A stretch of DNA of 7,957 bases from Bacteroidota bacterium (GCA_023430325.1 JAEZAU010000033.1:1-7957), one strand, 5' to 3'; shown: positions 1 through 5,029, counted from the first letter of the stretch. The notes: a model not told the origin generated them from the letters alone. Numbers and translations: made by a program.

Positions 1-42
1 GCCGTTGCGGAGGCATTCCAGAATGGACGCCATGGATGCGCT

Positions 43-74
43 GTAACGCTGCCTGCGCATGGCAGGCGCGTTAC
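43..74 (+). other. Hairpin P0, copy 1, running into a promoter-like motif
   Basis: GTAACGC (43-49) pairs with GCGTTAC (68-74) over 7 bp. T50 bulges, then GCCTGC (51-56) pairs with GCAGGC (62-67) around a 5-base loop. The homologous hairpin in copy 2 (2221-2254) keeps the outer 7 bp although its sequence differs: pair A46-T71 is replaced by G2224-C2251. The 3' arm overlaps the first three bases of the TACCTTTG motif. It could be an operator for a repressor, a DNA-level palindrome at an element end, or an RNA stem of a longer transcript. Confidence 0.55.
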
Positions 75-79
75 CTTTG
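72..79 (+). promoter_or_regulatory. Bacteroidota -7-like promoter element (copy 1)
   Basis: TACCTTTG fits the TAnnTTTG -7 consensus of Bacteroidota primary-sigma promoters. It lies in a 25-bp run conserved with copy 2. No clear TTG -33 element is visible at the usual spacing; the P0 hairpin occupies that place. A transcript from here would begin near 85 and reach the terminator-like P2 helix at 131-161, giving roughly 80 nt. Confidence 0.35.
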
Positions 80-121
80 TGCTAGCTTGTATTCATCTTC
101 TTTCGCGAGTTGGTGGAACAT

Positions 122-263
122 GAGCGATCAAAGCCCTCGGTGTTGCAACCACCGGGGGCTTCTTTGTTCCGGCCTTGGCCGCATTACAGTAGAGAGAGCA
201 CACGCGCTCCTGCCGGGCGTGGTGATCGCTCGAAGACCATCATGATATGTGATCATGGTCTTC
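122..263 (+). ncRNA. Candidate structured RNA/DNA fold P1-P5 (copy 1)
   Basis: Five helices can be read directly. P1 is a 9-bp perfect pairing of GAGCGATCA (122-130) with TGATCGCTC (223-231). It encloses P2 (131-142/150-161, 12 bp including one G.U, loop TTGCAAC), P3 (170-174/177-181, CGGCC-TT-GGCCG, a very tight loop) and P4 (201-205/217-221, CACGC/GCGTG). P5 (232-240/255-263, GAAGACCAT/ATGGTCTTC) abuts P1 directly, and P1 abuts P2 directly. The fold spans almost exactly the 146-bp block shared with copy 2. I do not recognise it as a known RNA family. It could act as RNA or as folded single-stranded DNA. Because the copies are almost identical in this block, they give no covariation support for P1-P5. 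Confidence 0.45.
131..168 (+). terminator. Rho-independent terminator-like helix (P2, copy 1)
   Basis: AAGCCCTCGGTG (131-142) pairs with CACCGGGGGCTT (150-161), giving 12 bp with one wobble. It is followed by CTTTGTT, which is T-rich but broken. The polarity fits plus-strand transcription better than minus, where the flank reads TGATCGC. No gene upstream is visible in the window. An alternative role is structural, as P2 of the P1-P5 fold. Confidence 0.55.
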
Positions 264-342
264 ATTGCGAGATCAATGTAGGTCAGGAAAATGATAATTC
301 ATGCCGATCGTTGAAACAGATGATACGGTTTTCAGGAGTGGT

Positions 343-368
343 GCAGGGTCCCTTTCAGGAGACCCTGC
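343..368. other. Hairpin GCAGGGTCCCT / AGG(A)GACCCTGC
   Basis: Bases 343-353 pair with 357-368 as an 11-bp stem with one bulged A (360) and a 3-base loop. It lies about 78 bp beyond the stop of the minus-strand gene ending at 446. Neither side has a T-run, so a classical terminator is unlikely on either strand. It may stabilise the 3' end of the two-gene minus-strand transcript. Confidence 0.4.
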
Positions 369-401
369 AGAGGTTTGACCGGACATCCGCTAATGCATTA
401 C

Positions 402-418
402 CATGAACTTTGAACGAC
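402..418 (+). repeat. 17-bp inverted repeat, left arm
   Basis: CATGAACTTTGAACGAC at 402-418 is the exact reverse complement of 2064-2080. Identity stops abruptly at both ends. The arm lies 27 bp beyond the stop codon of the minus-strand gene 446-1000. The pair of arms bounds the two-gene segment almost exactly. Confidence 0.8.
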
Positions 419-445
419 CTGTTCCTTTCTCATTCCAATGGGTGA

Positions 446-1000
446 TCATGTAATGAACAAGAGCGGATCGACCGATACCGAATTCGTGGACCAGTTGATG
501 ACTGCTGGATTTATGAGCGGCGCATTAAGGGGATCATCTTTCAAGAGGCCTACATACATTGCATCATTCCCATTTGAAGAAAAGACTCCCGTCCGCATCC
601 AATCGCGATATCCAGGCATAGCATTTACCATACTGCTGATCGGTGTTCCACTTAGATGAAGCCTGGTCAACGGTGGTATGGCGGCCGAAAACCCTGGGCC
701 TACCCCAAGATTCCCTGATAGATCCAGATTGTTGTAACCGTTAAATACGAAATTCTGCAACGTTGGCGTAAGCCACATCTCAGAAATCCCATCTCCGGTG
801 GTGTAGAACTCGATCGGCTGGTCGCCGGCATCGTGGCGGATCTCCAGCGGTATGGTGGTATTCACATCCCAACCAACATAATCGGGTGGATTGAGAGTAA
901 GCGGGTTGTTCTGCTCAATGGTCACCTGTGCGTTCAGTGATGCCAATATGCACAACCCAAAAACACCTGCCAAAGTTCTTCTTAGTCTTTTCGTTCTCAT
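446..1000 (-). CDS. Secreted protein, probably C-terminally truncated (184 aa)
   Basis: The protein has a basic start (MRTKRLRR), a hydrophobic core (about residues 11-23) and an AQ end near residue 25, a typical Bacteroidota signal peptide. The mature part has 'VGWD', 'IEIRHD'-like, 'IEFYTTGDGISEMWLTP', 'LDLSGNLGVGP', 'TRLHLSGT', 'GYRDWMRTGVFSSNGNDAMYVGL' and 'AVINWS' stretches. From memory, this order matches the N-terminal part of long secreted proteins of Flavobacteriales that continue for hundreds of residues after an 'LRFIFT'-like motif. Here the frame stops at 'LLFIT'. No T9SS sorting domain remains, so surface delivery by T9SS is doubtful. It lies 42 bp downstream of the preceding minus-strand gene, probably in the same transcript, and a hairpin ends directly at its ATG. 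It may be a decaying gene or a short stand-alone variant. Confidence 0.75.
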   Translation of the reverse strand: MRTKRLRRTLAGVFGLCILASLNAQVTIEQNNPLTLNPPDYVGWDVNTTIPLEIRHDAGDQPIEFYTTGDGISEMWLTPTLQNFVFNGYNNLDLSGNLGVGPGFSAAIPPLTRLHLSGTPISSMVNAMPGYRDWMRTGVFSSNGNDAMYVGLLKDDPLNAPLINPAVINWSTNSVSVDPLLFIT

Positions 1001-1033
1001 GGTCTTTCAAGTTTGTTGTTCCACCGAAAGACC
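1001..1033 (-). promoter_or_regulatory. Intercistronic hairpin abutting a start codon
   Basis: On the minus strand GGTCTTTC (1033-1026) pairs perfectly with GAAAGACC (1008-1001), 8 bp, with a 17-base loop. The 3' arm ends exactly at the ATG (1000-998) of the 184-aa gene. The helix fills most of the 42-bp gap to the upstream gene. Its position suggests control of translation or transcript processing between the two cistrons; this is an inference. Confidence 0.4.
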
Positions 1034-1042
1034 GGAATTCTA

Positions 1043-2047
1043 CTACTCGATCAACACGAACTTGAAAGACTTGCTTCCAAACCCTTCATTTAATCGAAGC
1101 ATATAGCTCCCACGTGCTAATGAACTAACTTCAATAGTGAACCAGTTCGCAGATACTGTTTCCGTCCAAACCACCCGTCCAGTTCCATCCAACACTTCGG
1201 CTCTCGAAGGCCGCCTCAGTCCTTGGACCACGATCACATCTCGTGCAGGATTCGGATACACTGAGAGGTATTCCGGCAATACGTGTTGCGTTCCTGTGAC
1301 TAGCGCGCATCCTTTTGGATCTGGTGAGACACAGACCTTGTCAATTAGTGTGTATCCACGTCCAGGGATCGGCCGATACTCGAAATGCAACGTATCAATG
1401 TTCGCATCATCGAAGTGATTGCCGATCATCACGTATTGATAGGAACTATCCGCCACGAAACTTCCGCTGATGAGCACCCAATCGATAGTATCAGCAAGAA
1501 TGCCTGAATGGTAAACGTGGGCATGATTTTCCGGTATGGGTAATGGATCACCAGGCTCAAATTGGCGCTGTTCCACAGTAAAGAGCATCCCCATTCCGCT
1601 TGATGCGATCCACGCTTGATTGCTTTGGCCGTCATCACGGAAAGCCGCGTTCGCATAGAAGCTGGCATAGTAAGTCTGGCCAATCAGTAACGGAGAGAGC
1701 AACTGGACCATCCAGTATTCGCGTACTCCAAACTGTTGGTTATAGGTCACCACGCCACCATATGCTTCTCCTTCGTATGGAAATTGGAATGTAGCCACGT
1801 TCAGGGGTACACTATTAAAAGCACCATACGGTAGACAGCTCTGAAAGTGATCCGTTGTTCCACCACCTGTGAACCAATGCAGCGGTCCCGTTTCGGGGTA
1901 GTAATAGGTGTTCAGGATCAAACAGGTATCAGCTTCTTCGAATCCAGGGTTTGGAATCAGGTTCTGCGCTTCACAGCGAAGAGCTACAACGAACAACAAG
2001 CAGCCAAGCCAAAGAGATAAGCTCCGGCCGGGCCGCTTGCTATTCAT
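1043..2047 (-). CDS. T9SS-secreted protein with N-terminal beta-sandwich-like domain (334 aa)
   Basis: A signal peptide (basic MNSKRPGR, hydrophobic core, CEAQ end near residue 28) leads into 'NLIPNPGFEEADTC', a start common to Bacteroidota extracellular proteins with a carbohydrate-binding-like beta-sandwich. The 'YGGVV...REYWMVQLLSPLLIGQTYY' and 'IDKVCVSP' stretches fit the same fold. Residues about 262-334 form a type A T9SS sorting domain (SVYPNPARD, LDGTGRVV, LARGSYMLRL, basic KSFKFVLIE). The protein is thus probably exported by Sec, carried over the outer membrane by T9SS, and anchored or released at the surface. The ATG at 2047 is preferred over the one at 2062 because it starts the cleaner signal peptide and leaves room for a leader. 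GC is low: 23 of 60 at 1081-1140, against 37 of 60 at 6061-6120. The ligand is unknown. Confidence 0.85.
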   Translation of the reverse strand: MNSKRPGRSLSLWLGCLLFVVALRCEAQNLIPNPGFEEADTCLILNTYYYPETGPLHWFTGGGTTDHFQSCLPYGAFNSVPLNVATFQFPYEGEAYGGVVTYNQQFGVREYWMVQLLSPLLIGQTYYASFYANAAFRDDGQSNQAWIASSGMGMLFTVEQRQFEPGDPLPIPENHAHVYHSGILADTIDWVLISGSFVADSSYQYVMIGNHFDDANIDTLHFEYRPIPGRGYTLIDKVCVSPDPKGCALVTGTQHVLPEYLSVYPNPARDVIVVQGLRRPSRAEVLDGTGRVVWTETVSANWFTIEVSSLARGSYMLRLNEGFGSKSFKFVLIE

Positions 2048-2208
2048 TGTTCGGTTAAGCATAGTCGTTCAAAGTTCATGTTGATGCGATAGTGGGCACT
2101 GTACAGAGACAGCTTGTTCGCCCAAGCATCGGTCCGGTCTTCAATATTCAGCGCAAGAATATGCCTTGGTCCGTGGCGCTGGGTACGGCGGCATCCCACG
2201 AATGGACG
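2044..2208 (-). pseudogene. Possible 3' remnant of a gene upstream of the secreted-protein pair
   Basis: A minus-strand frame is open from 2208 to a TGA at 2046-2044 without a usable ATG before residue 44. The stretch after about 2165 reads like coding sequence (ILALNIEDRTDAW, NKLSLYSAHYRINMNFERL). The stop overlaps the ATG of the next gene as ATGA, the arrangement of translationally coupled genes. Its 5' side runs into repeat copy 2, which begins near 2190-2200, so the repeat may have replaced the rest of the gene. I cannot name the family. A chance open frame of about 54 codons is the main alternative. Confidence 0.3.
2064..2080 (-). repeat. 17-bp inverted repeat, right arm
   Basis: This is the exact reverse complement of 402-418. 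On the minus strand it reads towards the two secreted-protein genes and ends 16 bp before the preferred start codon at 2047. It contains GAACTTTG, one base away from the TAnnTTTG promoter element, but no good -33 TTG is seen upstream. It also lies inside the possible gene remnant at 2044-2208. Confidence 0.8.
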
Positions 2209-2220
2209 TCATGGGGCGTG

Positions 2221-2254
2221 GTAGCGCTGCTCACACCTCTGGTGGCTGCGCTAC
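2221..2254 (+). other. Hairpin P0, copy 2
   Basis: GTAGCGC (2221-2227) pairs with GCGCTAC (2248-2254). A T.T mismatch follows, then GC/GC pairing (2229-2230/2245-2246), a bulged T2231, and CAC (2232-2234) with GTG (2242-2244). Only the outer stem and the position relative to TACCTTTG are shared with copy 1; the inner sequence has changed. Keeping the pairing through an A-T to G-C exchange is direct, if single-pair, evidence for selection on the fold. Confidence 0.55.
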
Positions 2255-2259
2255 CTTTG
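2252..2259 (+). promoter_or_regulatory. Bacteroidota -7-like promoter element (copy 2)
   Basis: TACCTTTG lies in the same context as in copy 1 and is conserved although the bases just upstream have diverged. A clear -33 TTG is again missing. A transcript from here would reach the P2 helix at 2315-2345. Confidence 0.35.
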
Positions 2260-2305
2260 TGCTAGCTTGTATTCATATTCCTAATGGCTTTAGGGGGTGA
2301 ATGTT

Positions 2306-2447
2306 GAGCGATCAAAGCCCTCGGTGTTGCAACCACCGGGGGCTTCTTTGTTGCGGCCTTGGCCGCATTACAGTAGAGAGAGCACACGCGCTCCTGCCGG
2401 GCGTGGTGATCGCTCGAAGACCATCATGATATGTGATCATGGTCTTC
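2306..2447 (+). ncRNA. Candidate structured RNA/DNA fold P1-P5 (copy 2)
   Basis: The helices are the same as in copy 1: P1 at 2306-2314/2407-2415, P2 at 2315-2326/2334-2345, P3 around 2354-2365, P4 at 2385-2389/2401-2405, and P5 at 2416-2424/2439-2447. The single substitution relative to copy 1 (G2353) lies at the base of P3. There it allows one extra G-C pair with C2366 (GCGGCC-TT-GGCCGC). No plus-strand gene lies upstream between the start of the minus-strand gene near 2047 and this element. The terminator-like P2 therefore has no obvious protein gene to terminate, which fits an independent small transcript. Confidence 0.45.
2315..2352 (+). terminator. Rho-independent terminator-like helix (P2, copy 2)
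   Basis: The stem-loop and CTTTGTT tail are identical to copy 1. The nearest upstream gene is on the minus strand and reads away, so this terminator would serve only a short transcript starting inside the repeat. Confidence 0.55.
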
Positions 2448-2516
2448 ATTCGGTGTAACAATGTATGAATGAGGTGTTGAAGAACGGAAAGCCCTGCTGG
2501 CGAATCCCTCACAGGA

Positions 2517-2535
2517 CCTGCGTAAGCGGCGCAGG
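2517..2535. other. Small hairpin CCTGCG / CGCAGG
   Basis: CCTGCG (2517-2522) pairs with CGCAGG (2530-2535), 6 bp with a 7-base loop. It sits just upstream of the C-rich tract in the gene-free stretch 2451-2743. No T-run follows, so it is probably part of the dispersed repeat rather than a terminator. Confidence 0.3.
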
Positions 2536-2547
2536 CGGAAAGCCCGA

Positions 2548-2621
2548 CCCCACCCCCGGCCCCTCCCCGACCTCCCCCTCTTTCTCCCCCTCCGGTAGTG
2601 GGGGAAGATCTTGGAGAGGGG
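2548..2621. repeat. C-rich palindromic intergenic repeat with G-quadruplex potential
   Basis: The plus strand carries C runs of at least four at 2548-2551, 2553-2557, 2560-2563, 2565-2568, 2574-2578 and 2586-2590. On the minus strand the first four give G4-A/T-G5 type spacing with 1-2 base loops, a strong canonical quadruplex motif. The right half is an imperfect palindrome: CCCCC (2586-2590) pairs with GGGGG (2600-2604), and CCCCTC (around 2575-2580) with GAGGGG (2616-2621). Similar 'ACCCCACCCCCGGCCCCTCCCC ... GGAGAGGGG' stretches are, from memory, frequent between genes in Bacteroidota. The long open frames across it on both strands result from its base composition. The rest of 2451-2743 holds no recognisable feature. 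Confidence 0.65.
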
Positions 2622-2743
2622 AGCGAAGCGGTAAAGAAGTTATTGGGAGGCCTTGCAGCCGGAGCAGCGACCTGACAGGAAGTCGCCCAAATAATGCCCA
2701 TGACAAGGAAATTGAATGACTGTTGATCCGTAATATCGTACCC

Positions 2744-3133
2744 ATGGATGCCGGCATTCGTTCATACAATATCAGCCTTGCACCTGCCGAGCAGCAGATC
2801 GCGGATCTGCTCGCAAGGGAGATAGATCGTGTGCTGCGTGAGGCAGAAAGCAAGATCTGGCACGGGCATCCGGTGTGGTTCCTTGATGGCAACCCCATAG
2901 TGGGATACAGCAGGTTGAAGGACAGTGTGCGCCTGCTGTTCTGGAGCGGCCGATCCTTCAATGAGCCGGGGCTGGCGGATGAGGGTTCTTTCAAGGCCGC
3001 GGAGAAACGATACAGATCCGCCGGCCAGGTAGACACGCGGGAATTGCAGCGCTGGCTGGAGAAGGCGCGCGAGATACAGTGGGACTACAAGAATATCGTG
3101 AAGCGCAAGGGTGTGCTGGAGCGGTTGAAGTGA
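2744..3133 (+). CDS. DUF1801-family protein (129 aa)
   Basis: Residues about 35-75 (KIWHGHPVWFLDGNPIVGYS, then VRLLFWSG, then FNEPGL) match the core of the DUF1801/YdhG-like fold: a small alpha-beta domain with a conserved W-hydrophobic-G-P segment, seen in many bacterial single-domain cytosolic proteins. The length (129 aa) fits a stand-alone member. The C-terminal third (TRELQRWLEKAREIQWDYKNIVKRK) is helical and basic. The biochemical role of the family is poorly known; some relatives have been linked to iron handling. There is no signal peptide. The start is set at ATG 2744 rather than TTG 2723 because the latter adds seven residues with no family support. The gene stands alone and converges with the minus-strand gene ending at 3181. 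Confidence 0.85.
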   Translation: MDAGIRSYNISLAPAEQQIADLLAREIDRVLREAESKIWHGHPVWFLDGNPIVGYSRLKDSVRLLFWSGRSFNEPGLADEGSFKAAEKRYRSAGQVDTRELQRWLEKAREIQWDYKNIVKRKGVLERLK

Positions 3134-3180
3134 TCTGTAGGGGAAGACTTGGTAATTCCCTGAATGCTGCAACGTAGCGA

Positions 3181-4929
3181 TCACGGTTTGATCACCATGG
3201 ATCGCCACCTCCGACCGTTGCTATCGGTGATCTCCATCAGATAGGTCGCTGCCGGGAGCGATCGAAGGCCTTCAATGATCGTGGGGGCGGCAGTGGAAGT
3301 CTCGATCTTGACGATGCGACCGGAAAGATCGCGCAGGATGATGCGCTCCGCATGAATTCCTTCAATGACGATACGATCGGTGAACGGGTTCGGGAACACC
3401 TGAACGGAATGCTCGTTCTCAGCTACGGAATTGCCGATGTCATCCTCTGAGCAGATGGTCAGCGATCCACCGTTCTGGTAGCGCATCTTCGCGGGAATGG
3501 TGCCCGGCGCTTCGGCCTGCGGCCCGATCTGCGGCAGCGAGACGATCGGCGACAGGAACAGCGGGAATTCTTCCAGATAATATGTGGTGTCGGGAAGGAT
3601 ATCGGTACCGGGTGGTGTTATGGCGCCTTGGGAAAGGTTGCCATGCATGAAGTGTCCGATGCCCTGCAACGCCATGAAACCATTGATCTCATTGCCTACG
3701 ATATTCACTGAATCGGTGGCCGGCGCATTGTTCATCACCAGCCCATAACCTCCAGCCCGGTTCCTGAAAAGTGTGTTGAACGGCCCGTTCTTCCCATGCG
3801 AATCATCGATCACGATGTTCTGCACGATGTTGCTTTCGAAGAGGTTCAGGTACGGATGATCGCCGTGCATCACCAGATCACCCGCGGCATTGGCCGGTAG
3901 TGGGGGCTGCTGCCAGAACGGATCGACGCTGTAGTTGTAGGCGAAGACATTTCCATTGGCACCGATCTGCACCAGCATGCTGTGCCGCAGATGCTCGAAG
4001 ATGTTGTCCTGCACCAGCACTTCGCCGGAAGTGTTCGTCATGTTGACGCCATATGCCTTTCCACCACTGCCATAATTGAACGCATGATGCAGATGATTCC
4101 CGGTGATCTCGCAATTGGTACTCTCATAGACCTCGATATGAGCGAAGTTCGTCATCTCGCTTTCCACGCCCTTCACCCAGCAATGCGAGGCCTTGTTGAG
4201 CCAGATGTTGGAGAACTGTTCCACGGTCTGGTCCTGCCGCACGATCTTCAGGCATTCGACCCCGCTGAACCAGCATGGATCGATACGGCGGATGTACGAT
4301 GTTGCTGCCTCATAGTTCGCGCGAAGCGGCGAGGATAGTATGAAGGTGGCATCGCCGGCCTGTTCCACATGCGCCAGTTGACCTGTTGTACCGATGGCCC
4401 AGGGCGACACCACCAGGTCCGCATCATCGCGATAGAAACGCAGCAGATCGCCTGGCACGAACGGAAAAGGAATGGTGGTGCTCACTGCTGTGGAGCCGCG
4501 TGACAGATCGCTCGCGATCGGGTATTGCTCCGGCGATTCCGAGCCGATGAAATTGATGCAATGTCCACTGCCACCGAGATCGAAATTGAATGTGGTCAGA
4601 TCACTTCCAGCACCACGAACGATCACACTATCGGGCACGATGATGCCGCTGGTAAAAAGGAATTCCCCTTCGGGAAAAGCGATCACGGTCATCTGTCCTT
4701 CCGCTGCGGCAATAGCTGCATTCCAGGCAGTGTTCGTGGATGACGACCCATCGGCTACAGCACCGAAGTCCATGATGTTCAATTCCAGCGTAGGCTCCGG
4801 GATCGGGTAGATGAAGCCGGCGTTGGACCAATCGGTGATCCGTTCGATCGGAATGACCTGTGCGTTCAGCTGAACGATCGATAGGAACAAATAGATGATC
4901 CATCCGGATCGGTGCGTGAACTGACCCAT
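3181..4929 (-). CDS. T9SS-secreted right-handed beta-helix protein, pectate-lyase superfamily (582 aa)
   Basis: A signal peptide (residues 1-24, ending LNAQ) is followed by 'LNIMDFGAVADGSSSTNTAWNAAI' (about 50-73) and 'VIAFPEGEFLFTSGIIV' (about 82-98), the classic start of the Pectate_lyase_3 / rhamnogalacturonase type beta-helix. Residues about 225-400 show helix-like rungs rich in N, V, I and G (NIWLNKASHCWVKGVE, CEITGNHLHHAF, VLVQDNIFEHL, NVFAYNYS, IVIDDSHGKNG, VNIVGNEI). Residues about 509-582 are a type A T9SS sorting domain (VQVFPNPFTDR, DLSGRIVKIE, LPAATYLMEI, basic RRWRSMVIKP). The role is probably binding or cleavage of a polysaccharide at the cell surface; substrate and active site are not evident. 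The start at 4929 is chosen because it begins the signal peptide and has AGGAG just upstream. An upstream in-frame extension to 5259 is out-of-frame overlap with the next gene. Confidence 0.9.
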   Translation of the reverse strand: MGQFTHRSGWIIYLFLSIVQLNAQVIPIERITDWSNAGFIYPIPEPTLELNIMDFGAVADGSSSTNTAWNAAIAAAEGQMTVIAFPEGEFLFTSGIIVPDSVIVRGAGSDLTTFNFDLGGSGHCINFIGSESPEQYPIASDLSRGSTAVSTTIPFPFVPGDLLRFYRDDADLVVSPWAIGTTGQLAHVEQAGDATFILSSPLRANYEAATSYIRRIDPCWFSGVECLKIVRQDQTVEQFSNIWLNKASHCWVKGVESEMTNFAHIEVYESTNCEITGNHLHHAFNYGSGGKAYGVNMTNTSGEVLVQDNIFEHLRHSMLVQIGANGNVFAYNYSVDPFWQQPPLPANAAGDLVMHGDHPYLNLFESNIVQNIVIDDSHGKNGPFNTLFRNRAGGYGLVMNNAPATDSVNIVGNEINGFMALQGIGHFMHGNLSQGAITPPGTDILPDTTYYLEEFPLFLSPIVSLPQIGPQAEAPGTIPAKMRYQNGGSLTICSEDDIGNSVAENEHSVQVFPNPFTDRIVIEGIHAERIILRDLSGRIVKIETSTAAPTIIEGLRSLPAATYLMEITDSNGRRWRSMVIKP

Positions 4930-4930
4930 G

Positions 4931-4938
4931 ATCTCCTT
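4931..4938 (-). promoter_or_regulatory. Ribosome-binding site supporting the start at 4929
   Basis: On the minus strand the sequence before the ATG reads GCAAGGAGATCATG. The AGGAG core lies a few bases before the start. It supports 4929 as the translation start against the longer frame that begins at 5259 inside the upstream gene. Confidence 0.5.
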
Positions 4939-5011
4939 GCTTGACCTTAAAAGTAATAGCGATCGAAAGAGATCAGGTCGAGATCGATGGAAGAAGGAGG
5001 TTGGGGCTTGA

Positions 5012-5029
5012 AGCTTCCCTAGCTTCCCT
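5012..5029 (+). repeat. Tandem 9-bp duplication AGCTTCCCT x2 at a gene end
   Basis: AGCTTCCCT occurs twice without gap (5012-5020 and 5021-5029). The junction holds the TAG stop (5021-5019) of the membrane-protein gene. It is probably a small slippage duplication that set the present C-terminus. Confidence 0.5.

Larger units (their letters stand above)
21..266 (+). repeat. Structured direct repeat, copy 1
   Basis: This noncoding segment recurs at 2200-2450 in the same orientation. The right block (121-266) matches 2305-2450 at 145 of 146 positions; the only difference is C169 versus G2353. The left part is more diverged. It shares the GAATGGACG start (21-29), a hairpin at 43-74, and a 25-bp identical run at 72-96 (2252-2276), with a 4-bp length difference before the right block. 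Weak similarity (GGCAT..CC) reaches further left, so the true left end may lie nearer to or before base 1. No transposase or recognised protein is encoded. A 41-codon frame (ATG at 120) exists, but its sequence is the same DNA that forms the hairpins, so it is not called as a gene. The repeat could be a small-RNA family, a REP or MITE-like repeat, or a recombination site. Confidence 0.85.
2200..2450 (+). repeat. Structured direct repeat, copy 2
   Basis: This is the second copy of the element at 21-266. The block 2305-2450 is nearly identical to copy 1, while 2200-2304 is diverged but alignable. The conserved block ends at the same base in both copies (GGTCTTCATT), after which only a short shared CAATGTA remains. 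The variable stretch between the TACCTTTG motif and the conserved block differs fully in sequence and by 4 bp in length. The pattern suggests recent homogenisation or duplication of the right block on an older duplicated left part. Together with copy 1 it flanks the two secreted-protein genes at 446-2047. Confidence 0.85.

Noticed and set aside
43..74. Integron attC site
   Set aside because: The 3' arm reads GTTACCT or GCTACCT, not GTTRRRY, and the 5' arm lacks RYYYAAC. No integron integrase is visible.
120..245. A 41-codon frame starting MSDQSPRCCNHRG, present in both repeat copies (also from 2302)
   Set aside because: It is conserved only because the DNA is identical; its sequence is made of the P1-P5 helices, and the reading continues through a terminator-like stem.
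1..2450. CRISPR array or insertion sequence
   Set aside because: There are only two repeat copies, about 2.2 kb apart, with no short regular spacers, no transposase frame and no target-site duplication that I can see.
2312..3036. Long frames on both strands across the C-rich tract (2312-2701 minus, 2465-2719 plus, 2509-3036 minus)
   Set aside because: They are proline-, glycine- and serine-rich products of base composition and overlap a repeat or the DUF1801 gene.
3134..3180. Bidirectional terminator between the converging genes
   Set aside because: Only a 5-bp GGGAA/TTCCC stem (3141-3145/3156-3160) is present, without a T-run.
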